NCBI RefSeq assembly: GCF_017355955.1
Contig: NZ_JAFFID010000005.1
Location: 404,944 to 468,943 of the forward strand
DNA length: 64,000 nt
DNA from: Sabulibacter ruber
GTDB taxonomy: Bacteria; Bacteroidota; Bacteroidia; Cytophagales; Hymenobacteraceae
Reading direction: 5' to 3'
Part shown: positions 51,814 through 60,576 of the stretch, piece after piece
Layout: every line of letters starts with the position of its first letter
Position numbering within the stretch: position 1 is the first letter of the stretch
Position numbers and translations under genes: made by a program
The notes under the pieces: model-generated
Databases searched by the model: none
What the model was told of the DNA's origin: nothing
The model's input: the letters and a program-made list of their open reading frames with translations, nothing else

Positions 51814-52968
51814 ATGAAATATTACATTATTGCCGGAGAACGCTCTGGAGACCTGCACGCCTCTAATCTGATCAAGCAACTGCACCAGCAAGATCCTGAA
51901 GCGCACATTCGCTGCTGGGGCGGTGACATGATGGAAGCGGCAGGTGCTGAATTGGTGAAGCATTACCAGGAGATGGCCTTCATGGGCTTTCTAGAAGCAG
52001 CCAAGAACCTGTTCAAGATCAAGCGTTTCCTGAAAGAATGCCAGCAGGATCTCTTGAGCTATAAACCAGATGTGGTGATTCTGGTGGATTACGCCGGGTT
52101 TAATATGCGCATTGCTCACTTCGCCAAAGAGCATGGTCTGAAAGTTTTCTATTACATCTCTCCTAAGATCTGGGCCTGGAACCAGGGCCGGGTGCACAAG
52201 ATCAAACAGCTGGTAGACAAAATGTTTGTCATCATGCCTTTTGAGAAAGATTTCTACCAGAAGTTTGATTACAAAACCGATTACGTGGGCAATCCGGTGT
52301 CTGACGCCGTGGCAGCACACCAGGTGAACGCTAATTTCCGGAAAGACAACGACCTGGATGACCGGCCCATTATTGCCGTATTACCGGGCAGCCGGCAGCA
52401 GGAAATAGAGAACATTCTCTACATCATGCTTAGTATTCTGCCTCCTTTTCAGGATTACCAGTTTGTGGTGGCGGCCGTGAGCAATTTCTCCCGTGAGTAC
52501 TACGAGCATTTCAACCGCAAGCCGTTCATCAAGATCGTTTATGATCAGACCTATGATATCCTGGCGCACGCCCAGGCGGCATTGGTGACTTCCGGCACTG
52601 CTACTTTGGAAACAGCCATGTTCAACGTGCCGCAGGTGGTTTGCTACCGGACCAGCGCCGTCTCTTACTGGATTGGCCGCGCAGTGATTAAAGTTCCGTT
52701 TATCTCCCTGGTGAACCTTATTGCCGGGCGTAAGGTAGTCCCTGAACTGATCCAGGGCGATATGAACGCGCAGAACTTGGTACGTGAGCTGAAAAACATC
52801 TTGAACAACCCAGAAGGCAGGGCCGCTCAGTTAGACGGTTACGAGCGCGTGCGCAGCCTGATTGGGGACTTCAATACCTCTGAGACTGCCGCCAAACTGA
52901 TGGTGCAGTACCTGCGGGAAGACAAAGCGGCACAAGGAGTGGGCAAATCTTTGAAAGGAGCTTTTTAG
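51814..52968 (+). CDS. lpxB: Lipid-A-disaccharide synthase
   Basis: The 384-residue glycosyltransferase (GT19) begins MKYYIIAGERSGDLHASNLIKQL, with CWGGDMMEAAGAELVKHYQEMAFMGFLE and the catalytic-domain block YYISPKIWAWNQGRVHKIKQLVDKMFVIMPFEKDFY, then TSGTATLETAMFNVPQVVCYR. It joins UDP-diacylglucosamine and lipid X on the cytoplasmic membrane face. A separate gene, 157 bases after queD. Confidence 0.96.
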   Translation: MKYYIIAGERSGDLHASNLIKQLHQQDPEAHIRCWGGDMMEAAGAELVKHYQEMAFMGFLEAAKNLFKIKRFLKECQQDLLSYKPDVVILVDYAGFNMRIAHFAKEHGLKVFYYISPKIWAWNQGRVHKIKQLVDKMFVIMPFEKDFYQKFDYKTDYVGNPVSDAVAAHQVNANFRKDNDLDDRPIIAVLPGSRQQEIENILYIMLSILPPFQDYQFVVAAVSNFSREYYEHFNRKPFIKIVYDQTYDILAHAQAALVTSGTATLETAMFNVPQVVCYRTSAVSYWIGRAVIKVPFISLVNLIAGRKVVPELIQGDMNAQNLVRELKNILNNPEGRAAQLDGYERVRSLIGDFNTSETAAKLMVQYLREDKAAQGVGKSLKGAF

Positions 52969-53000
52969 GGCTGTTTTCCCAAAAACTCGTCTAAAACACA
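52968..53000. repeat. Short intergenic palindrome of the CTGTTTT family
   Basis: GGGCTGTTTTCCC...CTAAAACAC directly after the lpxB stop. The arms are degenerate. Confidence 0.4.
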
Positions 53001-53010
53001 AGATACATAA

Positions 53011-53057
53011 AGCAGAAGGCCTCCCTTACTCTGAGTAGGGGAGGCCTTCTGCTTTTA
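53011..53057. terminator. Bidirectional terminator between lpxB and clpX
   Basis: AGCAGAAGGCCTCCC and GGGAGGCCTTCTGCT form a 15-bp stem followed by TTTT on the plus strand, between convergent genes. Confidence 0.9.
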
Positions 53058-53068
53058 TGTGCTTGCCG

Positions 53069-54298
53069 TTAGGCTACTTTCAGTTTCTTGAAGGAAGATT
53101 TCTCAAATTTCTCCCGGGCGTAGTCAAGGGTAATTACCAGATCACTGGTGCCTTCCTGCTCGTCTGACGGAAGGTCAAACATGGCATCGGTCATGATGCC
53201 TTCGCAGATAGAACGCAAACCGCGGGCACCTAATTTATATTCAGAGGCTTTCTCTACAATGTACTCCAGAGTCTCGTCTGGGAACTCCAGGTTGATGTTC
53301 TCCATCTCAAACAGCCGCTTGTACTGTTTCACCAGGGAGTTTTTAGGCTCGGTGAGGATGAGGCGCAGGGTTTCTTTATCCAGCGGGTTCAGGTGCGTTA
53401 CTACCGGCAGGCGGCCGATTAGCTCAGGAATCAATCCGAAAGATTTCAGGTCCTGGGAAGTGATGTAGCGCAGGAAGTTCTCAGTATCCAGGTTTTCTTC
53501 CAGGTTTGTAGAAGAGAACCCGATGGGTTTGGTATTGAGGCGGCTCTTGATGATTCTGTCAATACCTACAAAGGCGCCACCGCAGATGAAAAGAATATTC
53601 TCAGTGTTCACGGAGATCATTTTCTGCTCTGGGTGCTTGCGTCCGCCTTGTGGTGGAACGTTCACAGAAGTGCCTTCCAGCAGTTTCAATAACGCCTGCT
53701 GTACGCCTTCGCCGCTCACGTCACGTGTAATAGAGGGGTTATCGCTCTTGCGGGCAATCTTGTCAATCTCGTCAATATACACGATACCACGCTCAGCGGC
53801 TTCCACGTTGTAGTCGGCGGCTTGCAGAAGGCGGGTCAGGATGCTTTCCACGTCTTCGCCCACGTAACCGGCTTCGGTCAGTACGGTAGCATCGGCAATA
53901 CAAAACGGAACCTGCAGAATGCCGGCGAGCATACGAGCCAGGAAGGTTTTACCGGTTCCGGTCTCGCCCACCATAATGATGTTGGATTTCTCAATCACCA
54001 CATCATCGGTTTTAGGTTTCTGCATAAGGCGCTTGTAGTGGTTATACACCGCTACAGACATCACTTTCTTCGCTTCGTCCTGGCCCACTACGAACTGATC
54101 AAGATACGTCTTCATTTCACGAGGCTTGATCAGGTTGAACTTGGGCGCGCGATTGGTAGCACGTAGCCTATTCTCCTCATTCAAAATCTGCTGGGCTTGT
54201 CCAATGCAACGCTCACAGATATGCGCATTGATGCCTGAGATCATCACAGACACCTCTTTCTTATTTTTTCCGCAAAAGGAGCACGTAATTTCTGCCAT
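53069..54298 (-). CDS. clpX: ATP-dependent Clp protease ATP-binding subunit ClpX
   Basis: The 409-residue AAA+ unfoldase has the N-terminal zinc domain (Cys6, Cys9, Cys28, Cys31), Walker A GETGTGKT (111-118), Walker B (IVYIDEIDKI), GYVGEDVE pore loop, LIGRLPV and GARGLRSI sensor 2 region. It recognises substrates and feeds them into ClpP, encoded just upstream on the same strand 305 bases away; each gene has its own promoter or terminator. Confidence 0.98.
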   Translation of the reverse strand: MAEITCSFCGKNKKEVSVMISGINAHICERCIGQAQQILNEENRLRATNRAPKFNLIKPREMKTYLDQFVVGQDEAKKVMSVAVYNHYKRLMQKPKTDDVVIEKSNIIMVGETGTGKTFLARMLAGILQVPFCIADATVLTEAGYVGEDVESILTRLLQAADYNVEAAERGIVYIDEIDKIARKSDNPSITRDVSGEGVQQALLKLLEGTSVNVPPQGGRKHPEQKMISVNTENILFICGGAFVGIDRIIKSRLNTKPIGFSSTNLEENLDTENFLRYITSQDLKSFGLIPELIGRLPVVTHLNPLDKETLRLILTEPKNSLVKQYKRLFEMENINLEFPDETLEYIVEKASEYKLGARGLRSICEGIMTDAMFDLPSDEQEGTSDLVITLDYAREKFEKSSFKKLKVA

Positions 54299-54325
54299 AA
54301 AACCGGGAGTGGGATGTACTTTCTG

Positions 54326-54343
54326 GCCCCTGATGCGGGGCCG
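54326..54343 (-). promoter_or_regulatory. GC hairpin in the clpX 5' leader
   Basis: GGCCCC-N6-GGGGCC is a perfect 6-bp stem between the predicted transcription start and the clpX ATG, 28 bases from it. Confidence 0.45.
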
Positions 54344-54350
54344 CTACGAC

Positions 54351-54384
54351 AAAGGTACAAAATTGGTTAAGCATAACGCCAAAA
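54351..54384 (-). promoter_or_regulatory. Promoter of clpX
   Basis: On the minus strand TTTG (54384-54381), 22-base spacer and TACCTTTG (54358-54351). The spacer is slightly longer than the typical 19-21. Confidence 0.65.
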
Positions 54385-54554
54385 TATTTATCTACACTTC
54401 ATCCACATACTGCCTCAAACTGGTTGTCTACTAGTAATTTATAAAATATAGCATATGTTGTATCTGATTGAGGAAGAATATGCTGTATGATCATTTGAGG
54501 GCAGGGGAGGCCTCTATTTTTCTAACGGCTACCTCAAAAAAAATTATACAAACA

Positions 54555-54584
54555 AAAAGGCCCGCTGTGTAGCGGGCCTTTTCT
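54555..54584 (-). terminator. Terminator of clpP
   Basis: AAAAGGCCCGCT and AGCGGGCCTTTT form a 12-bp stem with a four-base loop, about 20 bases past the clpP stop. Confidence 0.9.
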
Positions 54585-54603
54585 ATCAGAGAATCTGAGG
54601 TTA

Positions 54604-55302
54604 TTACGCTTTATGACGGGTTAATACCTCATCAATCAGGCCATATTCTTTGGCTTCCTGCGCAATCATCCAGTAGTCACGATCGCTGTCTTTGTCTACT
54701 TGCTCAATTGGCTTACCGCTGTGGGTGGAGATGATCTCATACAGCTCTTTTTTCAGCTTCAGGATCTCACGCGCGGTGATCTCAATGTCAGAAGCCTGGC
54801 CTTGGGTACCACCCATTGGCTGGTGAATCATTACGCGGGCGTGTGGTAGGGCAGAGCGCTTGTCTTTGGCACCACCGCACAGCAACACAGCTCCCATAGA
54901 AGCGGCCAGACCAGTACAGATAGTAGCCACGTCTGGTTGCACGTACTGCATGGTGTCATAGATTCCTAAACCGGCGTACACAGAACCTCCTGGGCTGTTG
55001 ATGTACAACAGGATATCCTTTTTGGAATCGGCGCTCTCCAGGAACAGCAGCTGGGCTGTGATGATGTTGGCGATATAGTCATCTACCTGCGTTCCCAGGA
55101 AAATGATGCGGTCTACCATCAGGCGGGAGAACACGTCAATCTCACGGAAATTGGTTGGACGTTCCTCAATTACGGAACGGGTCATGCTGGTAGGCTGCAG
55201 ACGCGCAGTGCTTTCAATGTGGGTTAGGTATTGGTCAACGCCCAGGCCACTCATGCCTAAGCCTTTCACGGCAAATTTTCTGAATTCTTCTTTATTATAC
55301 AT
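54604..55302 (-). CDS. clpP: ATP-dependent Clp protease proteolytic subunit ClpP
   Basis: The 232-residue serine protease has catalytic Ser135 (GLAASMGAVLL), His160 (VMIHQPMGG) and an Asp in QVDKDSDRDYWM. The first 45 residues (MYNKEEFRKFAVKGLGMSG...) are longer than in E. coli ClpP and may act as propeptide. It forms the tetradecameric barrel with ClpX. Between tig and clpX in the order tig-clpP-clpX, as in E. coli. Confidence 0.97.
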   Translation of the reverse strand: MYNKEEFRKFAVKGLGMSGLGVDQYLTHIESTARLQPTSMTRSVIEERPTNFREIDVFSRLMVDRIIFLGTQVDDYIANIITAQLLFLESADSKKDILLYINSPGGSVYAGLGIYDTMQYVQPDVATICTGLAASMGAVLLCGGAKDKRSALPHARVMIHQPMGGTQGQASDIEITAREILKLKKELYEIISTHSGKPIEQVDKDSDRDYWMIAQEAKEYGLIDEVLTRHKA

Positions 55303-55523
55303 AAGGGTTCTGTTTATAGCCTTAACTTAAAAAGAAACGAGTAGGTTACAAGGTTAACAAAACAGGAAACCGGAGTTTTTCTGTTCTGGGGTTGTTTTCC
55401 CAAAATCAGGCCAAAAACGGTTTTTAGTTTTTTCCTGTCATAATGGCCGATAACGGTGCACGAGGCGTTCTCTCTACTTCTCAGAAATCTTGCCCGGGGA
55501 GGGCCAATGTGAGCCGTCTATGT

Positions 55524-55648
55524 AGTAGTATCAGGTAGCAAGTATCTGGTATCAAGACGGATGATCTTCCAGGAAGAATCATCGCCCATTCAATCTTCAA
55601 CTCCTTACCAAGCCGTCTTGTGACCAGACACGTGCTACCTGATACTGC
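55524..55648. repeat. Large imperfect inverted repeat with nested hairpin
   Basis: Arms of about 36 bases (55524-55560 and 55613-55648) pair with only about five mismatches; both contain GTATCAGGTAGCA and CAAGACGG. The loop holds a second hairpin GATGATCTTCC/GGAAGAATCATC. No reading frame. It may be a miniature mobile element or a remnant of degenerate repeats. Confidence 0.75.
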
Positions 55649-55653
55649 CTGTA

Positions 55654-55694
55654 AACGAAAAAGTCCTTAACGTAGGGTAAGGACTTTTTCGTTA
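55654..55694 (-). terminator. Terminator of tig
   Basis: AACGAAAAAGTCCTTA and TAAGGACTTTTTCGTT form a 16-bp stem about 20 bases past the tig stop. Confidence 0.88.
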
Positions 55695-55712
55695 CGTAAA
55701 GTATGATACCGA

Positions 55713-57047
55713 TTATGCTCCTACTAGGTTGCGGAATTCTTCGGCGGTTACTTCTTTTTCAGTGATGGTGATCTTGTCTTTCAGGAACTCCAGCACACGC
55801 TCAGCTACCAACGCCTCGTACTCGTTCACGAAGTTACGGCCGTTGTTTTGCTTTAAGTGGTTGTCCAGGAAGTTGTTGAAAGTCTCTTCCATTTCTTCCG
55901 GTACCTCTGGCATGTTGAACTGAGCCATCATTTTCTGACGGGCACTGTTCACTACATCTTCGTTCTTGATTTTGATGTCGTTCTCTTCCACCACTTTGTT
56001 GCGGATCATAGACCACTTCAGTTCTTTCACATACTGGTCATAGAACTCATCAATCTGCTCTGGCGTGATTTTACCTTCGTTGGTAACGGCTAACCAGCGC
56101 TTGAAGAATTCATTAGGGATTTCAATAGAGGCGGTGTCTACCAGTTGGTCAATGATGGCACGGTCCAGTTGGTTCTCGGCCTCACGCTCATAGTTCTCTG
56201 TGATCACCTCACGAACTTTAGCGTCAAATTCTTCCTGGGTAGTAACGTTGCCCTGTCCGAAGATTTTGTCAAAGAACTCCTGGTTCAGCTCGGCTTTCTC
56301 AGTACGGTTGATTTTCTCTACCGTGAATTCAAAAGTACCGTTCAGGCCAGCAGTTACGTCTTTGCTCAGACCGGTTACGTGTGCCAGGGCAGCGTTGTCA
56401 TCACCAAACGCTTCGCGCAGGTCAAAGGTGATGGTATCGCCAGGTTTCACGCCTACAAACTTCTCAACGCCCGCTACCACTTTGTTCAAAGGGATAAGGG
56501 TTTTGGTGTTGAAGTCACCGCCTTCAGTTTGCTTCAGCTCGCCGTACAGATAATCAGTGGCTTCAGAAACCTCTGGGTTGGTGGTTTGGCCAAACTGGTT
56601 CTGCATCTGCTCGTAGGCTTCGTCAAGAGTGGTTTGGTCAACTTCAATTTTGTATCGGTCAACAGAGATCTGGTCTAAAGGAAGCTCAAACTCTGGCAAC
56701 AGACCTACTGAGTAGCTGAATTCAAACTCTTTCTGAGTATCCCAGTCAATAGCGTTCTCATCCTGACGGTCCGGAAGCGGCTCGCCTAAGATGCGCAGTT
56801 TGTTGTCTTTGATGTAGTTGTTTACAGACTCTTGCAGAATCTGGTTGATGGAGTCTACCAGAATGCCTTTGCCGTACATTTTGCGGATCAAACCAGCCGG
56901 AACCTTTCCGGGGCGGAAACCTTTAATGTTGGCTTTCTTGCTGTATTCTTTGATTTGCTCGTCTACGCGGGCAGCATAGTCAGCCTCTTGCAGGCTCACT
57001 TTCAGGCTGGCATTCTGGCCATCGGTTTGATTCAGGGTGATATTCAA
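55713..57047 (-). CDS. tig: Trigger factor (ribosome-associated chaperone)
   Basis: The 444-residue protein has the ribosome-binding signature KANIKGFRPGKVPAGLIRKMYG near residues 38-59 (the FRPGKVP loop contacts uL23), followed by the PPIase-like and C-terminal helical chaperone domains. The middle PPIase FKBP residues are only partly conserved, as usual in Bacteroidota. It folds nascent chains and lies upstream of clpP-clpX. Confidence 0.95.
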   Translation of the reverse strand: MNITLNQTDGQNASLKVSLQEADYAARVDEQIKEYSKKANIKGFRPGKVPAGLIRKMYGKGILVDSINQILQESVNNYIKDNKLRILGEPLPDRQDENAIDWDTQKEFEFSYSVGLLPEFELPLDQISVDRYKIEVDQTTLDEAYEQMQNQFGQTTNPEVSEATDYLYGELKQTEGGDFNTKTLIPLNKVVAGVEKFVGVKPGDTITFDLREAFGDDNAALAHVTGLSKDVTAGLNGTFEFTVEKINRTEKAELNQEFFDKIFGQGNVTTQEEFDAKVREVITENYEREAENQLDRAIIDQLVDTASIEIPNEFFKRWLAVTNEGKITPEQIDEFYDQYVKELKWSMIRNKVVEENDIKIKNEDVVNSARQKMMAQFNMPEVPEEMEETFNNFLDNHLKQNNGRNFVNEYEALVAERVLEFLKDKITITEKEVTAEEFRNLVGA

Positions 57048-57085
57048 GGCTATCAGTTATTAAGTTATGCAACGGTTATTAACTG

Positions 57086-57122
57086 AAAAACCCTCAACCC
57101 CGGTTGGGATTGAGGGTTTTTC
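57086..57122 (-). terminator. Terminator of tRNA-Leu
   Basis: AAAAACCCTCAA and TTGAGGGTTTTT form a 12-bp stem just downstream of the tRNA on the minus strand; T runs lie on both sides. Confidence 0.85.
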
Positions 57123-57126
57123 TTTG

Positions 57127-57208
57127 TGCGGATGGAGGGACTCGAACCCCCATGCCTCGCAGCGCTAGATCCTAAGTCTAGTGCGTCTACCAATTTCGCC
57201 ACATCCGC
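57127..57208 (-). tRNA. tRNA-Leu(UAG)
   Basis: The 82-base tRNA has acceptor stem GCGGATG/CATCCGC, D-arm GTGGCGAAATTGGTAGACGC, anticodon stem-loop CTAGA-CTTAGGA-TCTAG with anticodon TAG, a variable arm (CGCTGCGAGGCATG, class II as for Leu) and T-loop GGTTCGAGTCC. CCA is not encoded. Confidence 0.95.
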
Positions 57209-57233
57209 GTTGCTGTGTTTCGTAATGGTGCTG

Positions 57234-57265
57234 CAAATGTAGCAAAGTCTTTTTTGATAATGCAA
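57234..57265 (-). promoter_or_regulatory. Promoter of tRNA-Leu
   Basis: On the minus strand TTG (57265-57263), 21-base spacer and TACATTTG (57241-57234), ending 26 bases before the tRNA 5' end. Confidence 0.7.
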
Positions 57266-57356
57266 CTCTCTTTCGTTTTTTTTGTTGAAATTTATAAAAA
57301 ACATTTCGGAATCGCTTTTGCCTAGGTTTAAAGCAGATTTTGATGTACCTACCCGT

Positions 57357-59561
57357 ATGATTGATCACGAAGCAGAACGGAAAGAAATCCTGCGTCATTA
57401 TAGAAAGTTGTTGCGTCATGCCAAACCTTTTCTCAAGGACAATGACGCTAAGATTATCAAGAAGGCCTTTAATACCTCTTTGGAGGCCCATAAAGACATG
57501 CGCCGGAAATCTGGCGAGCCTTACATTTTACACCCCTTGGCGGTAGCCCAGATTGCGGTGGAGGAAATCGGTTTGGGTACCACTTCTATTGTTGCGGCCC
57601 TGCTGCACGATGTAGTGGAAGACACTGACCTGGAGATTGCCGACATTGAGCGGGACTTCGGGCCCCGGGTTGCCAAGATCATTGAAGGCCTTACCAAGAT
57701 ATCCGGGGTATTTGAGTACGGAACCTCGCAGCAAGCCGAGAACTTCCGGAAGATGTTGCTCACGCTCTCAGATGATGTGCGGGTAATCCTCATCAAACTG
57801 GCCGATCGTCTGCACAACATGCGTACGCTGGGCAGCATGGCCCGTGACAAGCAGTTGAAGATAGCCTCAGAGACCATGTACCTGTACGCCCCGCTGGCGC
57901 ACCGGCTGGGTTTGTACGCCATCAAGTCTGAGCTGGAAGACCTGCACCTGAAGTACACCGATACGGAGACCTATAAATTCATCTCCAACAAGATCAGGCA
58001 GACCAAGGCGGCCCGTAACAAGTTCATCGCTGATTTTATTGGCCCTATCAAGGAAGAACTGCACCGGCAAGGCTTCAAAGATTTTGAGGTGAAGGGTAGA
58101 CCCAAATCTATCTACTCCATCCTCAAAAAGATGAAGAAGCAGAACGTCACCTTTGAGGAGATCTATGACCTGTTCGCTATCAGGATTATCCTCAACGTGC
58201 CGTATGAGCAGGAGAAACCAGCCTGTTGGCGGGTGTATTCCATTGTCACGGACTTCTACCAGCCTAACCCAGACCGCCTGCGGGACTGGATTAGTACACC
58301 CAAGGCCAATGGCTATGAGGCGCTGCATACCACCGTGATGAGCAAGGCCGGCCAATGGGTGGAAGTGCAGATCAGGACCAAGCGCATGGATGACATTGCC
58401 GAGCGCGGTTATGCTGCCCACTGGAAATACAAAACCGGCAGCACCGGTCCGTCTGAGTCTGGTCTGGATAACTGGATCAACAAGGTGCGCGATATGCTGG
58501 ATGTGAACAACACCAACGCCATTGAGTTCCTGGATGAGTTCCGTACCAACCTGTTTGTGGAAGAGGTCTATGTCTTTACGCCCAAAGGTGAATTGATCAT
58601 TTTGCCAGACAGAGCTACGGCCCTGGACTTCGCGTTCGAGATACACACCCACATTGGCTACCAAAGCTTAGGAGCCAAGGTGAACCAGAAATTGGTTCCG
58701 CTCAGTTACCGCTTGCACAACGGTGACCAGGTGGAAATTCTCACTTCCCAAAAGCAGAAGCCAACCGGCGAGTGGCTCAAGTTTGTGACCACGTCTAAAG
58801 CCAGATCCAAGATCAAGGAGTTTTTGCGGGAAGAGCGGAAAGGCAAAGCCGAGGAAGGAAAGCTGCAGGTAGAAGAGCGTCTCCGCCAGTTGGGTATTGA
58901 GCCTTCGCCGGCAAACCTGAACCGGTTGGCTGCTTACTTCAATACGCCGTCGCAGCAGGATCTATATTACCGGGTGGCCGTAAACCTGATTGACCTGAAA
59001 GAGATCAAAGACTACATCTTCAATCCGCAGAGCGAAAAGTACAGGCCAGCGTCTTTGCTGGAGGGCTCTACTTTTGACAAGGAGGTAGAAAAAATCCGGG
59101 GAGTCAATTCCCAGTTGTTGGTAATGGGCGGTAGTACAGACAAGATTGACTATGAACTGGCCAACTGCTGTAATCCCATTCCTGGCGATGATGTATTCGG
59201 GTTCCAGACCGTGGATCATGGAATCACCATTCACCGGACTACCTGCCCTAAAGCCGTTGAGTTGATGTCTAACTACGGGCATCGGATTGTAAAAGCCAAA
59301 TGGACCGGGCAGCAGGAGCTTTCCTTCTTGGCTGGGGTTACCATCAAAGGTACTGATAGGGTAGGCTTGGTGAATGACGTAACCAAAGTGATTTCCAATT
59401 CCCTTAAGGTTAACATGCGGTCCATCACCGTTGATTCACACGATGGCGTGTTTGAGGGCCGCCTCATGGTGTTCGTGAACGATACAGCCCAATTAGAGAA
59501 ACTGATTCAGAAACTGTTGAAGGTGAATGGCGTGTTGAGCGTTGATCGGTTTGATTCTTAA
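57357..59561 (+). CDS. Bifunctional (p)ppGpp synthetase/hydrolase (RelA/SpoT)
   Basis: Starting at the ATG at 57357 gives 734 residues (MIDHEAERKEILRHYRKLL), the usual Bacteroidota length; the frame opens at a TTG at 57282, which is less likely. The HD hydrolase domain has HPLAVAQIA and ALLHDVVEDTD; the synthetase has GRPKSIYSILKKM, YDLFAIRIIL and GYEALHTTV; TGS is VFTPKGELIILP...; the C-terminal ACT domain is VTIKGTDRVGLVNDVTKVISNS. It controls the stringent response. It is divergent from tRNA-Leu. Confidence 0.96.
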   Translation: MIDHEAERKEILRHYRKLLRHAKPFLKDNDAKIIKKAFNTSLEAHKDMRRKSGEPYILHPLAVAQIAVEEIGLGTTSIVAALLHDVVEDTDLEIADIERDFGPRVAKIIEGLTKISGVFEYGTSQQAENFRKMLLTLSDDVRVILIKLADRLHNMRTLGSMARDKQLKIASETMYLYAPLAHRLGLYAIKSELEDLHLKYTDTETYKFISNKIRQTKAARNKFIADFIGPIKEELHRQGFKDFEVKGRPKSIYSILKKMKKQNVTFEEIYDLFAIRIILNVPYEQEKPACWRVYSIVTDFYQPNPDRLRDWISTPKANGYEALHTTVMSKAGQWVEVQIRTKRMDDIAERGYAAHWKYKTGSTGPSESGLDNWINKVRDMLDVNNTNAIEFLDEFRTNLFVEEVYVFTPKGELIILPDRATALDFAFEIHTHIGYQSLGAKVNQKLVPLSYRLHNGDQVEILTSQKQKPTGEWLKFVTTSKARSKIKEFLREERKGKAEEGKLQVEERLRQLGIEPSPANLNRLAAYFNTPSQQDLYYRVAVNLIDLKEIKDYIFNPQSEKYRPASLLEGSTFDKEVEKIRGVNSQLLVMGGSTDKIDYELANCCNPIPGDDVFGFQTVDHGITIHRTTCPKAVELMSNYGHRIVKAKWTGQQELSFLAGVTIKGTDRVGLVNDVTKVISNSLKVNMRSITVDSHDGVFEGRLMVFVNDTAQLEKLIQKLLKVNGVLSVDRFDS

Positions 59562-59581
59562 ACCTCTCTGCTACTTATTTA

Positions 59582-59622
59582 AAATCAGAAAGCCCGGTTT
59601 TTAGCCGGGCTTTCTGATTTTA
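59582..59622. terminator. Bidirectional terminator between relA/spoT and the barrel protein gene
   Basis: AAATCAGAAAGCCCGG and CCGGGCTTTCTGATTT form a 16-bp stem between convergent genes. Confidence 0.9.
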
Positions 59623-59727
59623 TTCTTAATGGATGAGTGATCAAATTACAGCTTCTCCTGTTTTAAGCCTCTTTTTCTGAAAGTAGCTCTGAATCAATTT
59701 GGCAGAAGAAGCGATGGATTTTGCAGC

Positions 59728-60576
59728 TTAGAATTTATAGTTAAGACCCAGGGTGATGTGAGCCATCGGGCCGGTTTCCAGTTCCAGGTGGGCACCTACG
59801 CTTTCAGTGAAGAAGTAGCGGGCACCAACCAAAGCACCTACTTTTACCTCGCCTTCGCTTTCGTCATAATCATCGTAGAAGGAATCCTCACCGTAGCTGA
59901 ACTTAGCTCTGGCGTAGCCCAGGGTTACACCAGCGTAGGTATCCAATTTATCGTTTTGGGCCAGGTTGTAGTGATAGGCTCCTTTGGCAGCAATGTACAT
60001 AGCCGAGATTTTGTAATCATCGTCCCACTTTAGGTGTGAGTAAGAGAACACACCACCTACGCCAATTGTACCAGGACCTGCGGCCACATTCAAGCCTCTT
60101 TCATAGGAAAGGGTCAATGGTTTCAGCACCTTGGCGCCGCGGGTTGAATAATCCAGGTTGTCTACAATCCCAAAACCCAAGCTAATTACATTGGTGCCGC
60201 CTTCAAACGCAGCGGATGTTTGTCTTCTAGGGGCTTTTGCTGCTCTTTCTGGCGCTGCGGTTGGCTCAGAAACTGGTGCTGCGGCTTGAACCGGCGCTGC
60301 CGCAATAGTAGCCTGCGGAGTGGCTTTTTTCTGTGTGGAGGCGGTACCCGCTGGTTTGGCAGTGGTTCTAACCGGGGTTTTCGCTTTCGCCTGAGTTGAA
60401 GTAGCAGGCTTGGCCTTGGCTACGCTGGCAGTTGTTGTAGAAGTTGTTTTCGACTTTGTTGTTGTAGCCGTAGGGGTTTTTGCTTTGGTTTGCGCAGATA
60501 CTGCCAAAGATGACATGGCAACCATAGTGGTTAAAGTAAGCACGCGCATGCCCTTGATAAGGGTTGACTTTTTCAT
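59728..60576 (-). CDS. Outer-membrane beta-barrel protein with Lys/Ala/Thr/Pro-rich linker
   Basis: The ATG at 60576 gives 282 residues with a signal peptide (LIKGMRVLTLTTMVAMSSLAVSAQ). Residues about 25-130 are a low-complexity linker of Lys, Ala, Thr and Pro (TKAKTPTATTTKSKTT..., AAAPVQAAAPVSEPTAAP), a likely peptidoglycan- or periplasm-spanning stretch. The C-terminal half is an eight-strand barrel-like domain (NVISLGFGIVD, TIGVGGVFSYSH, LDTYAGVTLGYARAKFSY, VGALVGARYFFTESVGAHLE) ending HITLGLNYKF, the typical terminal strand. The longer frame to 60813 is not supported. Function unknown. Confidence 0.85.
   Translation of the reverse strand: MKKSTLIKGMRVLTLTTMVAMSSLAVSAQTKAKTPTATTTKSKTTSTTTASVAKAKPATSTQAKAKTPVRTTAKPAGTASTQKKATPQATIAAAPVQAAAPVSEPTAAPERAAKAPRRQTSAAFEGGTNVISLGFGIVDNLDYSTRGAKVLKPLTLSYERGLNVAAGPGTIGVGGVFSYSHLKWDDDYKISAMYIAAKGAYHYNLAQNDKLDTYAGVTLGYARAKFSYGEDSFYDDYDESEGEVKVGALVGARYFFTESVGAHLELETGPMAHITLGLNYKF

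Larger units (their letters stand above)
55303..55712. other. Intergenic region between tig and clpP
   Basis: 410 bases without a gene. It holds a CTGTTTT-family element (55388-55420, degenerate), the large inverted repeat at 55524-55648 and the tig terminator. The clpP promoter should lie near 55303-55380; I find no exact TAnnTTTG. Confidence 0.55.

Noticed and set aside
57282..57356. TTG start for relA/spoT
   Set aside because: Poor start and an added segment not typical of the family; the ATG at 57357 gives the usual length. An N-terminal extension cannot be excluded.
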